64,000 nt of DNA from Atopsyche davidsoni (GCA_022113835.1 JAILWY010000006.1:8680001-8744000), one strand, 5' to 3'; positions 36,056 through 48,808 are shown, counted from the first letter of the stretch. The notes: generated by a model from the letters alone, not told the origin. Numbers and translations are program-made.

Positions 36056-39000
36056 TAAAACTATTCAGATGTCAGAATCTGCGAGTATCAAATTAATATA
36101 ATTTATTTAAATTATAAGTACTAAGATATGTTTATTTTTAACGCGAATCATTACATATCAAAGTTTGTACAAATCTTCTCATTATACAAATGCCACTGTA
36201 AATTGTATGTATTAGAATTTATACAAGCGTGAAACAATTTATTCAACGATAAATTTATCAAAATATCAGTTTAATTATAAATAAGGACCTGTTATGCTTA
36301 TATCTACAGATGCTATACACTTGTTATTATTGTTTTATTATACTATGTTGGAATTTGTGTATTTTAAAGATCAATGAGATTACGATTAGGTTAACGATAT
36401 TCTTATAAAGCTGTTAATATTCGCTTCATTGTAACGTAAAATTGTGTTAAATAAGTAAGTAATCCAAATAATATAATAAAAATATAATGTTTTTACATGA
36501 CTTTAATATAACGACCAACCTCTCATGCATAGTAAATAGGTCACTCGATCTCGCTTGAAATACCATCAAGTTTTTTTCGGTTGGTATGCTTATCAAAAAA
36601 TTTAAAATTTAAAATTCAAAATGGCGATGTAGGTATTCAATAAATAAAAGTAAGTAAGTCACTGGCCGATGCTGTACTCGCGGGTACGTTGATACATAAT
36701 GCTCTATGTGCCGGTTCTTTTGTTGGACGAACGAAAATAAAACGAATAAATCGGAACTATTTTACTTGCCAGAGCTGTAAAAGAATTTGTTCGGGGATCT
36801 CGCAGATAGCGTGAATATATATTGGATTTTTAACACGTACTTCTGTGATTTATGCCCGAGGAATCTTAAAAATTTATATTAAACGTGTTTATAGTATGAT
36901 ATTTAAAGAAACATGAAGTACCTTGTTCACAAAAAATTGATTTGAGTTTCAAAAACATTTGCTTGACTAATTTTTATCTCCTTAACCGCCTATAATATTT
37001 GTTAACTTTGATGTTTAAATTTCTTCTGTAAACAACAACATTTTTTTCTTTTAAATGTTAAAATAATATATAAATCAAATGGTACAGTGGCTTCTTAAAA
37101 TTCTATTGATTGATTGTGTGAATAAATTAAAAATACAGCTGTACATATATTTATTCAAATCTTTACCATTAATCGCTGTTTCTTTCGAAATAGTAATAAA
37201 GTATATTTCTGAATGGGAATTTTTTTTAAATTTAATCTAATACATAAACGGAAATATAAAATATTATCGCCTAATCTGTTATAAATACATTTCCCAAATT
37301 TTTTTTTAAATTAACATTTATAACTATATCCAAAATGACTAGTTTTTTTCCTCGAAATAAATAAAGTTATTAGGCATCTACTTAACAAACATTTTTATTT
37401 AATATAATTAAATACTCCAAGATAAATGTTATTTGTAGACTTATTACCGATTAACTATTTTGAAAGGAAATCTTTGTTTTAATCCAAATTCAACTAAATA
37501 ATATTCAGCAAGTCTTTTAGTTGCTCGTAGGCTTATTTAAGGTCGTGTAGTAAATTCGAATAAATTTACTGGCATGTTTATTGCATGCTCGAATAAATTC
37601 ATTATGTCCCCGCGGTTGTAAAGATAAACCATTAATAGAGGCGGAAGCCGAAGTTTCTATAATTTTACTTGCATACATTTAGCCTAAACGTTTCACTGGA
37701 CCAATTCAGTAAAAAATATATAATATCAACACTATAAATTACTTGATTACATTTGAAATGAATGAAAATTTAATATTCTACCAAAAATATATTTATACTT
37801 GCTGAAAACGTTTTTTATAAAATGTAGAAGATATTTGTCATGAACATCTCCTTATAAAAATGGGTAAAATAATATTTGCTAAAACTAAACTTTTAAGAAT
37901 ATTTATATAAAGGTTTCACAAAATTGAGTATTACGAGACATTTCCTAATTTTAAATCAATTATTAGCAATCATAAGGGACTGCGGTAAATTTGATCAAAA
38001 AAAAGTAAAAATGTTCATACCTTTTTTATACAAAATATTTTTTTTTTCAGAGAAAAAATGTTAACTTAAATTAAAGTTAGAGTTCTATTTGTAATGTAAA
38101 AAGACTTATTCAGTAATACAAAAGTATATTTGTATGTTTTAAATTACATCAAAAGAAAGCACTCATTTACAGCGCAGCGAGAACGCAAAGCTTATTTACT
38201 ACTGATAATGACATTTGTGCACAGCTTAAAATAGAAAAAGAAAAATGTTATGATTTCGAAAGGACGAGAGGACAAAGGAAATTACTTTCACCGCTCCATT
38301 AGTTTTATTCTGTTTGCCTTTAAGCCATTTATAGAATGCAGAATCAAAGGTGACTGCCTTCTTTGAGGCTGCCCCGCGGGTGTAAATTAGTTTTGAGTCC
38401 CCTGTAAGAGCGCGCCTGAAATTTCAGCGCGAAAACCTTTGCTATCTGATATATTATACCTGGCAGCGTATTTAGTCTGGCGCTCCTGAAAAAGTGAACA
38501 GCTGATTAAACTGCGAGATTCATCCCTCCCGACTAGTTTGCCGGTGGAATTATAATAAAATTCTGTCTGTGCAATTGCTTCAAAAGTAAAAATATATATG
38601 TTTCACGAGCGCGCGAAAAAGGTTGTGTTTATTTATTTTCTGTTATTTTTATACGTGTTGTTTCATCGTGTCTAATACTTCTTTTCGATACCAAACGTGT
38701 TTTAAAAAAAAAATTCTACCTCATATGCTGGGGCTCTTTTATCTCTTTCTCACTCTATGAGAGTACAATTGTTATAAATTTCTCATTTTCAGGTAACTGA
38801 AATTGTATATCTTTCTATCCTAAAAAAAAGTGCTTTATTGATTGAAAATATTATTTTTTTGTGTTAAGCTATTTAAAAACATTTATTTAAATTCAAAAAT
38901 AAATCTTTCGCTCTTAGTAAAACATATCATGTTATAAAACATTAACATCAATTCCTGGCAGAAATATAAACTGCCTGGCATTTTCTGGAACCTCTAAATG

Positions 39001-39504
39001 TCACCCTTAGCATGAGGGTACTTTTGCCTTCATTTTATGTTGATTCTTAATAAGGCGAACTCCCCCGCTCGCTAGAGGCGTTTTCCCTGTTTTCCTTAAG
39101 TTTGTTTTTCTTCGTCTAGTAGGGAACACTTTACGCCCTCGCAAGGCGCAAGAAGCGAAGTTCACAATATTTACATGGAACATTTCTAGCATTGAGTACT
39201 AACGTTTCGTTAGTCTGCCTTTGAAATTTACAATGACTAATATAAAAAAAAAACCATTATAAAAGCTTAGTAATATCTGTATCTTTTACACATTTACATA
39301 AAATAATAATTTCACAATAATCTCATTTACGAAAAATTAGACAAAGCTCAACCATTTTAGGTAATTTTCATGTTTTGATATTTATACATTTATGTCTATT
39401 TTTTGGATTGAACGTCAATCAAATGCGTATTTATTACCCATTACGGGTTTATTATATTATTACTAATTACAAGTTAGGTTGGCCTGGGCACATTGGTTCA
39501 TATG
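36056..39504. other. AT-rich DNA, island at 38340-38540
   Basis: The island contains GGCTGCCCCGCGGGTG and AAGAGCGCGCCTGAAATTTC. TTTAAAATTTAAAATTC near 36600 is low-complexity. No gene seen. Confidence 0.5.
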
Positions 39505-39690
39505 TAGAATATGATTGTTAAAAATTCTCGATTAATAGATGTGATTCGTTAGTACAAGGGTCAGTACACCGGCCATGTAAGCCTGGGGATGTGAGTTCAA
39601 ATCCCACACCAATCACGATGATATTATTCTGAGAATTTCTTTCATCAACTTCTATGTGTGAACTAATGTGCCTAATCACATTAGTAATTT
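39505..39690 (+). mobile_element. tRNA-SINE copy C (5'/body fragment)
   Basis: A linker (ATGATTGTTAAAAATTCT) shared with copy D is followed by the tRNA-like unit at about 39541-39611 in plus orientation. That unit includes CACCGGCCATGTAAGCC and the B-box-like GAGTTCAAATCCCAC. The body then reads AATCACGATGATATTATTC and a diverged AATTTCTTTCATCAACTT. The conserved tail is missing or unrecognisable after about 39690, so this is an older or truncated copy. No target duplication was found. Confidence 0.7.
39541..39611 (+). pseudogene. tRNA-like unit of SINE copy C
   Basis: The sequence resembles a tRNA from the D loop to the T arm. An anticodon-arm-like CCGGC/CATGTAA/GCCTG would place TGT (threonine-type) at the anticodon, with A instead of the usual U at position 33. 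A T-arm-like GTGAGTTCAAATCCCAC follows. No acceptor stem closes it, so it is a SINE head and not a working tRNA. The assignment to tRNA-Thr is tentative. Confidence 0.5.
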
Positions 39691-41607
39691 ATACATTTCG
39701 TACAAAAAAAACTTCATTATAACTAACAAATAGAAGTTACCAAAAAAAATATTGCTATTTGATATTTAATATCAATACTGTTTAGTCTCATGTTCTCTAT
39801 AAGTTCTAGTTGGCATTGCCTGGTTCACACTACTACCACTTTTTTATTTGCTGCATATACCAATATTATAAACACAGATTTATCGGACGTGTCTCTATAA
39901 TTTTTATTTTTAAAAATATCAATGATACGTAAAAAAAACTTTAAAGAATTAAGAATTAAATAGAAGTTAATTCTAGATACTTCTTAACAAAATTTAGCTT
40001 AGGTAAAGTACGCACCTTTTTATACTTGTTAACCCTTCTAACCTTTCAAGTTAAACTTAGTATATCAATAGGTACATCTAAATTTAGAGTATAAATAACA
40101 CTTTTATCAGCTCTTATTTCCTACTTACGCCCGGGGTTCTATGGGGGATGTAAGATTACACCTTGGGGGTACGTCCCAAGTTCCACCCTCTACCGCCCTT
40201 ACATACTAAGTCTAGGGGTAGTGAGTAAAGGTAGAACTGAACTTCGCTGATCTTTATTCCGCTCTAAGAATCGTTAGCGCCTCAGTGAGCTTCAAATAGA
40301 CAATTTGCATTAAGAAATTTATACTTGAAATTAGGGAGGAATATATTGAACACTAGCCTTTTAATTTTGCTCAGGAAATACTTATAATTACTTGCTTACT
40401 AATGTAAAAAGATAATATTATTAAAATACAAGTAATTTAAGTGCACACTATAGAATTATCATCAAAATAACTTTCTCCTATTTTGTAAATACTTAAGATT
40501 TATTGATACTCAAAATAATGAGTAAGAAATAAATTTAAACATTAGTGAATAATATGTGTAGTTAATTAAATATAAAAAGCTTTAAAAACAGTCAATATTA
40601 ATATTGTAATAAAATCAAAATAAAAATTTACAATTATAATTACAAAAACAAATATATTGTATTTTTTACCTATTTTAATCCAAAGACTAAAAAAGGTCAC
40701 TTATTTTTGTGCCACCCTCATATTCTGGTATTTTCATAGAATAATTTTTAATATATTCTCTACTACTCGATTTGAGTTTAATGATATACTTATCAATTTA
40801 CGTCATCACATCCGATCATGAAACCAATCAATCAACTTTCAAAACCAATAAGACCGAACAGCGCAGCGACTCTGAAGTAAGGCGCACCTTCCCTCCTTAA
40901 TTATAATCGAGTCGGGATGCTAATAAAACGGGAATATTGCCTTATTGAATTTCATGGGGTTAGACTACCCTTTCCCCAGCTTCACTTAGAGGCCACGATC
41001 TTGAATGACATTATAAAGTGCCGCCTCTAATTGAAGTTAAACGGAGTTGAAAGTCAGACGGGATTATTGTTTGTATCGAACTAATTTGAAAGGATTTGTG
41101 TTATCTTGATTTCTGAAGGATTAAGCTTTAAGGGTGCTGGAAATACCATTGAGTTATAACTGAATATATGATCATCTGATTTATTATACAATATTACGAA
41201 TTCGACAAGAACCACCCAAATATTGTATACACTATACACCTGTATAGGATAAACCACGATTTCATTAGTATTTAATATTCGTTATCGACGCAATTTTTTT
41301 AATAGTGAATGACTTCTATTCAAAAAAGATATCTTCCAATATTATAATTTAAATAAAAACGTACGCGTAATGGCGAAAAAAATCATTTAAATTATTTAGT
41401 AGCTGCAGGTGGAATTTTTACCCACACTTGTATGACTAAAGCGGCTTATAGGAAGCAAGCTTAAATATTGTGCTTTATTTTGATATAAACAAAATAATTC
41501 TATAAAAGATGATACTGATGAATTTCTGGAATATTTAGTAAGAAGTTATGAAAATAAACTTAAATCAAATTTGTTCTATAAACTGTTCATTGAACGATTG
41601 TATTTTA
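39691..41607. other. AT-rich DNA, islands at 40120-40270 and 40850-41060
   Basis: CCCGGGGTTCTATGGGGGATG and ACAGCGCAGCGACTCTG mark the islands. No coding frame or shared repeat was noticed. Confidence 0.5.
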
Positions 41608-42033
41608 TTATAAAATTTCACATAAAACCTTTACAAAAATAACTTTTCTATTACAAGCAAAATCCACGGGCAGATATAACAGCAGACCGTTGTGGAAAAA
41701 AAATACCGGAAAACTTTCGCCTTCATCACAGCCGAACATTTCAACCGGCCAACCGAAAATATTTTGAAACTTTGCCACTAACACATCGCCCTTGCTGCGG
41801 GGTGGCTTATTAAAAAACCCACCCCCTCGTGCCTTTTGTTGAAGGCGCTGCGGCCTTTTATTTCCCACATTCTCCAGCCCCCACAATGGCACAATGCCTC
41901 CCAACCCCTCTAGCGCTTGAGATGTATTTTCCTTCGGTGCAGATCTGCAGATTGCCGGGACGGGCCTTGCACCGAGAATAAAATGGCACAGAATTTTTTT
42001 TACTAAAAAAAATATTACATGAACAAGAAACAC
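41608..42033 (-). CDS. Longest open reading frame (141 codons), doubtful
   Basis: The frame runs from ATG to stop without interruption and includes the GC-richer stretch 41660-41960. The translation shows no domain I know. It begins with a hydrophobic run (FLVHVIFFLVKKILCHFIL) and then has low-complexity G, P, R and K stretches (KARGGGFFNKPPRSKG). The openness may simply follow from local GC content. It could be part of a conserved noncoding island or an old retroelement. Confidence 0.12.
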   Translation of the reverse strand: MFLVHVIFFLVKKILCHFILGARPVPAICRSAPKENTSQALEGLGGIVPLWGLENVGNKRPQRLQQKARGGGFFNKPPRSKGDVLVAKFQNIFGWPVEMFGCDEGESFPVFFFHNGLLLYLPVDFACNRKVIFVKVLCEIL

Positions 42034-42213
42034 GCTGGAAATGACGGATTATGTCTGTTTCAGTTGATTTTTACAGTGGAAATGCTCATTGTTTCCAAAG
42101 CCTGTTATAAAATCCTTTGTGCTCTTATATAATCAATTGCAAGTGCTTCAAATAGTAATAGCAGTAAAACGGAGCAAGGTGTTTTTTTTTTAGATTAAAT
42201 GCATTAAAAATAT

Positions 42214-42530
42214 ATATATTATTGATTTTTGTGAAGACCGTCTCACAGGAAGTACGATTTTGCCTATACAGAAAATTGATTAAAGAAACTCTTAGTAAAA
42301 TATCATCGTGATTTGTGTGGGATTTGAACCCACATCCCCAAGCTTACATGGCCGGTGCATTACCAATTAAATGCTTCACTCAGTACGTTGTGTTAAAAGT
42401 CTAGTATTGGAAGTCACACAATATTTAATTGGCATAATAAGTACGTTGTTTCATTTATAGGATATGATTGTTAAAAATTCTTGCTAAGTACCAGTGATTC
42501 GTTGGTATAATTATACTTAATCATTATGAA
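42214..42530 (-). mobile_element. Foldback tRNA-SINE copy D (reverse orientation)
   Basis: In plus order this copy shows the reversed tail (GTGAAGACCGTCTCACAGG), the reversed body, and the reversed tRNA-like unit with B-box-like GGGATTTGAACCC at about 42317-42370. A spacer follows, then the linker with GATATGATTGTTAAAAATTC, ending in ATACTTAATCATTAT. That end is the reverse complement of the GATAATGATTAAGTA terminus of the other copies, so both element ends are present. A possible 9-base AT-rich duplication TAAAAATAT lies at 42205-42213 and 42531-42539. This copy retains the most linker sequence. Confidence 0.8.
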
Positions 42531-42639
42531 TAAAAATATTTAATTTATTGTGTATACATAAGTACCCTAAATTCTCGCGGTTAACGACATCTCGCGGCGA
42601 AGAAGTGAATTATATAATTAAAGTTTAGCTAAAGCATAT

Positions 42640-42835
42640 TTTAAAGTTTATGAATGAAAATATTATCCTATCGTCTTGAAATTCGGCACATAGCTGCGGA
42701 AAAATTTACTTAACTTATGTGCAAAAAATCAGCGTTGTATCTTTTAAGATATTCTATACAGAACGGAAAAATGAAACATACATACAAACATACAAATAAA
42801 CACACAATGGCTATTATTATAGTAGATACTGATAT
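42640..42835 (+). repeat. Possible retroposon relic ending in ACATACAAA repeats
   Basis: The segment holds TCGTCTTGAAATTCGGCACATAG, then CATACATACAAACATACAAATAAACACACAATGG and CTATTATTATAGTAGA. This combination resembles common dispersed insect repeat relics, but I see no second copy here and no coding homology. It starts about 100 bases after SINE copy D. Confidence 0.3.
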
Positions 42836-44204
42836 ACTAGCGCATACATACTATATTACAATTCAAAAGAAGTCTCGAATAGCATCGATTCAATTTATTT
42901 TTTGTAGGGCAGATTGACTAGACGTTACGAATAAGGAGCCGTCTTTCCAACAATAGTCTGGATGATGAATTATACATTTGTTTGGTTCATAGAGCAGACG
43001 CTCGACCGCAGGTAGTAAATTCCAGTCGCTCGCCATTATTCAACCGCCGATACTGCACACCGCAACTCCGAGGACTCGACCGCTCTAGCCAGATGGCTTT
43101 GCTCTCGGCCACGGAGTGAAACACCCCGGAGCTGCCTTAAAAGCAAAAATAAATCATTCAAAATTATTAAAAAAAAAAAAATTGTGACTAAAAGTACTTG
43201 CTAGGGTTCCAGAAAAATATTTTAAATTAAAAAAATATTAAGAAATGCTTCTACGTATTTTTTTCTGAACGCTTTCGTATTATTGCAGATCAATAAAAGT
43301 GAATAACTAAATAACTAGGAGACTTCTAAAAAAAATGTAAAAATTATAACTATCTAGTGAAAAAATCTTTAAAGGTGGTTCACAGAAACGGAACGGCAAT
43401 CAAGCTCGAGTAAGTATGATAAAAAGCGTTAACACTAAAAATATTTTACTGTCTAAAATATGAAATGTATCCCTGTTTCTTTTAAGTGTTTTCTTATATG
43501 CAATATCCTATAAATACTTGGTCTCGCTTCTCGAGCCATACAGCCCCACTGAAGCTCCTGCCGTCAGAATATTTATGGATGTTGATTAAAAAGAGCTCGA
43601 GTGTGAAGAGGCCCGTCTTGCAGTACCGCTATATTAGATCGCATTGAGGGGTTGAAACGAGAACCATTCTCACCCCTATATTGATTTTTTTCTTATTAGA
43701 AAAGCGTTAAATTACCGTATAATAGACCGAAATGTAAATGTTTTATTCATAAAATAAATTAGCACTTTCAGCAAATTAAACACAGTGTTTAAAAATATAG
43801 CCATCAAAATTAAGAAACATTTGAGTTATTAGAACATGTAAATTGAGTCACAGTACAGCTTTATTATTCATTAACGCATTATAAATAATACTGGACACAA
43901 ATAAATAACACTAACAAGGAACAGCAGATATTTCTTCAACAAGACAATGCCTTAGCAACTCTTTTAAATAGACCACCCCTTGCTTTAGATAATATTTAAT
44001 CTAGATATTTATTTATGTAAGTATTTCATTCTACTGTACATTTTAAACCCAAAGTTTAATTATATTTTTCAGTATGAAGTTCTAACCTGACAAAACCAAT
44101 TCCGTGATATGTTTCCGTACGTTTTATATTGAATACTCGGCGTTCAGTTCCTCGTTATTGCACGTCTGTTTCCAATCTCGTTAATGGGGTTCTTCTCCTT
44201 TCAG
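42836..44204. other. AT-rich DNA, islands at 42980-43140 and 43510-43680
   Basis: GACGCTCGACCGCAGG and CACCCCGGAGCTGCC mark the first island. A strong donor-like GAGTAAGTATG at about 43405 follows a segment without a clear acceptor. Confidence 0.45.
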
Positions 44205-44270
44205 CCAATATAATTTAATCATTCCGCGAGTATTGTGGGAAGCGGACTGCACCTTGCTCGGGTGCCCCAG
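44205..44270 (+). CDS. Candidate 66-nt exon, IL-17-like motif
   Basis: The acceptor TTCTTCTCCTTTCAG is very good and CCCCAG/GTAAAA is a fair donor. Length is divisible by three. Only one frame is open, reading QYNLIIPRVLWEADCTLLGCP with one leading base and two trailing. IPRVLWEADCTLLGC resembles the P-x-V-I-W-E-A-x-C-x-x-L-G-C segment around the first conserved cysteines of IL-17 cytokines. That is what I see; whether it is homology or a chance match among many families is open. The rest of a cystine-knot domain is not found in order on this strand. Confidence 0.25.
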
Positions 44271-44455
44271 GTAAAAATTGTTTTCGCTACCTATATAAAA
44301 GTTTTGCTTTTTATTGTGTATTTCAATTTGTCTGAAATTCATTTATTTCAAGTACTCCTTCTCAATGCGAATCAACGAGAACTTATTCGTTCCAGTAGTA
44401 TGAAGTTTATATTCAATATTTATTAAGCTTTTTTTTTATTTGAATGAATATTTTT

Positions 44456-44562
44456 AAGCTGGTTATACACTCAGCTATGCAATTTACAATCGATTTTCAC
44501 TAAACCAATAGCGTTCCTTTATTTTAAGTATTTTTTTATGGTTTTGCTAAAGTAACGCAAAA
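44456..44562 (+). repeat. Second copy of dispersed AAGCTGG/AATAGCGT repeat
   Basis: AAGCTGGTTATACACTCAGCTATGCAA, CGATTTTCACTAAACCAATAGCGTTCCTTTATT and AAAGTAACGCAA align with the copy at 35.9 kb, but without its duplicated unit. Downstream CTGCAGCGTGTGTAGG (about 44601) resembles the reversed start, so a terminal inverted repeat is possible. Confidence 0.45.
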
Positions 44563-47500
44563 GAAGATGCTTTTGGCCGGTTATCGTATATCAGATGTAC
44601 TGCAGCGTGTGTAGGAGGCAATGGAAATAGCCATTCATAAATCCAAAAAAATGCATATTAAACTAGTTCAAATAAATTGTAAAGGGCCATATTAAATAAA
44701 AATATCTTATATATAGAAATCAGTTACTTTTTTATAATGTTATTTATTATTCACACACCGATATAAAATATGGCGCACTCTGTATATCCTAATTTTCTAA
44801 CAAGTAGACGCTTCCTGGTAAATATTGAGTATCTATGAATTCGTACATACAGGGAGCACCCCAAATCACCAACCTCCGCCGCGGAACTATATTCATACAG
44901 TGTGGTATGAAATTCTAATATATTGCGCTATTTCCTCCGCCTGTTTCCCAGCTTATTGTGCGATTCCTATTGTTCCCCGGTACACATATATCACACTCTC
45001 GCTTCCGCACTTATACATTCTATCCCGAAATATTGAATACACGGAGCTGATAGCCCACCAATTAATATAACTTGCTCAACTATTTAGTAATTTTGAAAAT
45101 TATATTTGAAATATATTTTTAAGTTTACTGAAAATTTTATGTTTCCGTTAGTGGGTATTTTATGGATTGTTAAAATCACAGTTTTTTTAAATATGTTTAT
45201 GCCATTAGTTAAATCTATTAATCTTACTACTCTCAATCTCACTTCAGCTCAAGTAAATGATACCTTGTATCATCACTCCGTACCTGATCTACTTCAACTC
45301 CAAAGCAGGAGTAATATTAATATTTTCTCTATCCATAGCAACGTTGAATAATAAATGTAAAAATGACATGGGACTTGCAACAGCTGACATAACTAATATT
45401 CAAATATTACTTATATGATCTTCAACTGATCATTAATCACAATGTAAAGGCTGCTATGAATCACACATTGTTTATGACCGTCAATATGGTGGATGTATCC
45501 CTGCACATGGGGTTGATGGGACTCCAGCAGAGACAACCCTCCATTGCACACCCCGGGAGCTGTAAATTTTATTTGTAAACTCATGTTTTATAACGGCCAT
45601 AAAATATATTTTTACAATGTTACATCAAAAGAATGCATTGTCTAAGCTCGTAAGATAAACATAATTTTTTTACATTATAGAGCTCTTTGTTAATTAAAAG
45701 CAAATAAAAATAACATTATAAGAATTAATGTTTACTTTTTGATTTTTTGTATTGTATGTATATTATAAAATATCTTAAATATCAAAAGATTTTTTTTCAA
45801 AAACTTTGAACTGTTAATTATAATGAATTATAAACTTTTAAAATTATAATAACTAATTTTGGATTTGTTATCGTATTATTCTGATGGTGGCTGTTTTTAT
45901 GCTAATTTAATTTATAAAATTACAATGAATCGAGAAAGTTTTACTTTTCTGGGGGGAGGGGGGGGGGGGATCTATAAAGTTTATAATGAAAATAAATGTT
46001 TCATATTTCATCGGTTTTAACTTATTAATTATTCCCGTCGTTTTTCATTGACATTTTATTGTTTCAGTTTTTTTTCACTGAAAGTAAAACGCGAGTTCAA
46101 AGTATTATTATATAAAATATTTGCTTTTAGTATATCTAATTACATTTTCTTTTGGTCTAAAAATGATCTTCGTTCAAAGATGTTTTTTTCGCACCTGCCC
46201 CAACTAGGAGGCTTTTTTTTCATTTGGGCGACCTTAAATTACAACCTAGATCGCTAGGGGTGTGTTTGTCGCGTACCTAGCCTTAACTAGCTCCAGTGAA
46301 TTCGATATTACCCCTGTTAACTCGTGCGAAAGCTTCTAAGGGGATGGAAAAGTCTCTGACCCGAGTGTGAAAAACATGAAGCGACTGTGTTGGCGGATGT
46401 GCAGACTAGCAAAGGGAATTTTTCAAAACACTTTATACGTACGCTTGCTGTTACTACCCTTGCTGTGTTTACAGAAGACGCTCTATTTCTTGGGGCTCGT
46501 TTTATTGCCATTGAACTATTACAGCAAATTTAATTTTAAAATATTAAAAAAATAGTTCACTGTCAAAAAAATGAACACTTCTATATAGCACGTCAAATAA
46601 TTTTTTTGTTTTTTTTATTTCAAGTAAATGGTATAAAATATATTCTTTCAATATAAAAAAGTTGTATCTTTATGCAAAAATAATATAAAAGTTATCTCAA
46701 AAATTGTATTTTAAAAATAAAATAACAGCCTTACACTTTGCAATCATCGTTAGTTTTCAAACCTATCACGAATTGAAAGCTTTCCTCTGTTTACCATGCT
46801 TTTTGAAGAGGGTGACGAAATTAAGTTTTAAAATGCAGCCCTCCGGATGTTAAGCTCACCCCCTCCATTTTCAGTCAAAAAGGTCGCCAATATGGCCACT
46901 CTGAGGGATGTTTACGGATGGCTATAAAAAGTACCCTCTAAGGTGCTTAATTGACGTTTTTTTGCGTTTTCGGTATTGATCGACGTTAGAAGATAAATAT
47001 TTATCGAAACACAAGCAAAACATAAATGATAAAATATTTTCTTTGTATTCACGACTAAATTTAAAACGTTTCGTAATATACATTTTTTTAAACCCTTAAA
47101 ACATTTCTAATAAAACTATCTAATAAAATTTCCTTTTTAAAATATAATTACCGCATTAGTTATACAAATAAACATATTACAATTCAAACGTGCGTCAAAT
47201 TACAAACTCAATGAATAATAAATATTCAAAACGAAACTGAATATTTGAATAAGAAGTAATTACATAAGACATGTTCGTTAATTTAATATTCCTGACTAAT
47301 TGAAGAAAGGCTTCCGAGCGTTATGGACTCGGGTTTAATTAACTAACTAATAATAAAAGTAGCTCAAAGTGAGTTATCGCCGGTGCCCTTGAAGCCTCTT
47401 ATTTCAGCCAGCGATGAAAGCCTCGCGGAGAGACGCACAATTTATGGTTTGAACTACTTCAGTAGTGATAAAGCCCTGAAAGAAACGAATTACTTTTTAT

Positions 47501-48384
47501 TATTTATATATTTACTTTGGGTCATGAAAAATATGCGCTACAGGCTGAAAACTTCTTGGTTGTGGACTTTACCCTCAACAACTCTTCTCACAAATATTTC
47601 AATTTCTTGAAGAAGAATTTCTCGATCACAGTACTGAAATTGAAATATCAGAACACCAATTGAATATTTATTTTTAAAAAAAAATCATTTTATAGTATCT
47701 GATAAAACGTAGCCGAGGACAGGATGCAAATCTGCTGAAGTCTGATATTAATGAATATTCGATGTGAAAAGTTCCAGCAGCAATTTGAACAATTCTCGTA
47801 GACTTTTAAATCCTCTCAAGTACAGGCTTTCAAATTCATTGGAGACTCACAGTTATAATGAATCATTGTGGAGGACACTCGCGGAGAGGACCTCTGCCGG
47901 GAAGGCTTCGGGAGGAATGTTTGAATTGTTCGTACGTGAGTTTAAATGAGTTTATGGAGGAACGATTAATACTGCGGTAATGACTTTTCAACGTAAATTT
48001 TAACAAAGGTATAGAGACAATACATGTTATTCTATTGATATTTATAAAAAAAAATATTTCAATATAATAATAAAAAGTGTGCAGTCGGAATTACATTTAT
48101 AAGTAAATGGCCAAAATGGAAGAATATTATTACTGTTTTAAACAGTTAACGTATTTGGGTTTTGCAATATCTCATATATATATTTTTCTGTTGGATAGCT
48201 CCTCTAGTTTTAACACGTAAAATAAAGCGATCAATCTGGGAGTGTGAATGGCAAGTATGATAATATAAAATTAGAAATGACGAATGACGATGAGCATATC
48301 GGAAGAATCCTCACTCAGAATCCTCGAATAACGACATCGGCAAGCGTGAGGTCCGACTAAGGTGCCGGAATTGAATTGGCAATA
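44563..48384. other. AT-rich DNA with scattered islands
   Basis: Islands at 44850-45060, 46240-46500, 46840-46930, 47350-47480 and 47750-47950 (GGACACTCGCGGAGAGGACC) carry short frames without domains. Only the G-run at 45951 stands out. Confidence 0.45.
45951..45969 (+). repeat. G-run (6G-A-12G)
   Basis: A nearly pure poly-G tract of 19 bases stands alone in AT-rich DNA. It could form a G-quadruplex in part, but homopolymer length is also prone to sequencing error. Confidence 0.6.
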
Positions 48385-48413
48385 GAACCATAGAAACAAG
48401 GTTTCTATGGTTC
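48385..48413. repeat. Perfect hairpin, 13-bp stem and 3-nt loop
   Basis: GAACCATAGAAAC is followed by AAG and then GTTTCTATGGTTC, an exact inverted repeat. It lies in a slightly GC-richer stretch of unknown role. Confidence 0.7.
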
Positions 48414-48808
48414 CTTTGACAACTCAAAGCAAATGCAGAGGAGCTCCAATCAAGCCATAGATTAAACTCACCCTAATAAGAAGCATCCATCCAATTGTTA
48501 CTCCATCCTATCTTGTTCATAAATGCAAGGTTTATAACAATCTGATACGATTTCTTCTGTCGAAGAAAAACACTTGCTTTAAAACATTAATCAAAATTTT
48601 AAATTAGTACAAAATATAATATTAATCTAGACATACCTGCATCAAAAAAAAACTGCAGTGTGTTTATACGTCACGAAGGGTCACTTTTGCTTCCGCTGTT
48701 GGGGTCAACAACTCTTCCCAGCAGTGGAGGCAGCCGCGCTTGACACGGACTAATGTAGGCTCTGCTACCGGGGAAATAGAATCGTTGAGAAGGCTTCAAG
48801 TCTCTTGT

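Noticed and set aside
36590..36625. Tandem AAAATTTAAAATT pattern as a satellite
   Set aside because: Only about two units; low-complexity AT sequence.
42317..42370. tRNA gene on the minus strand
   Set aside because: The T-arm-like GGTTCAAATCCC is present but no acceptor stem closes; it is the tRNA-like head of SINE copy D.
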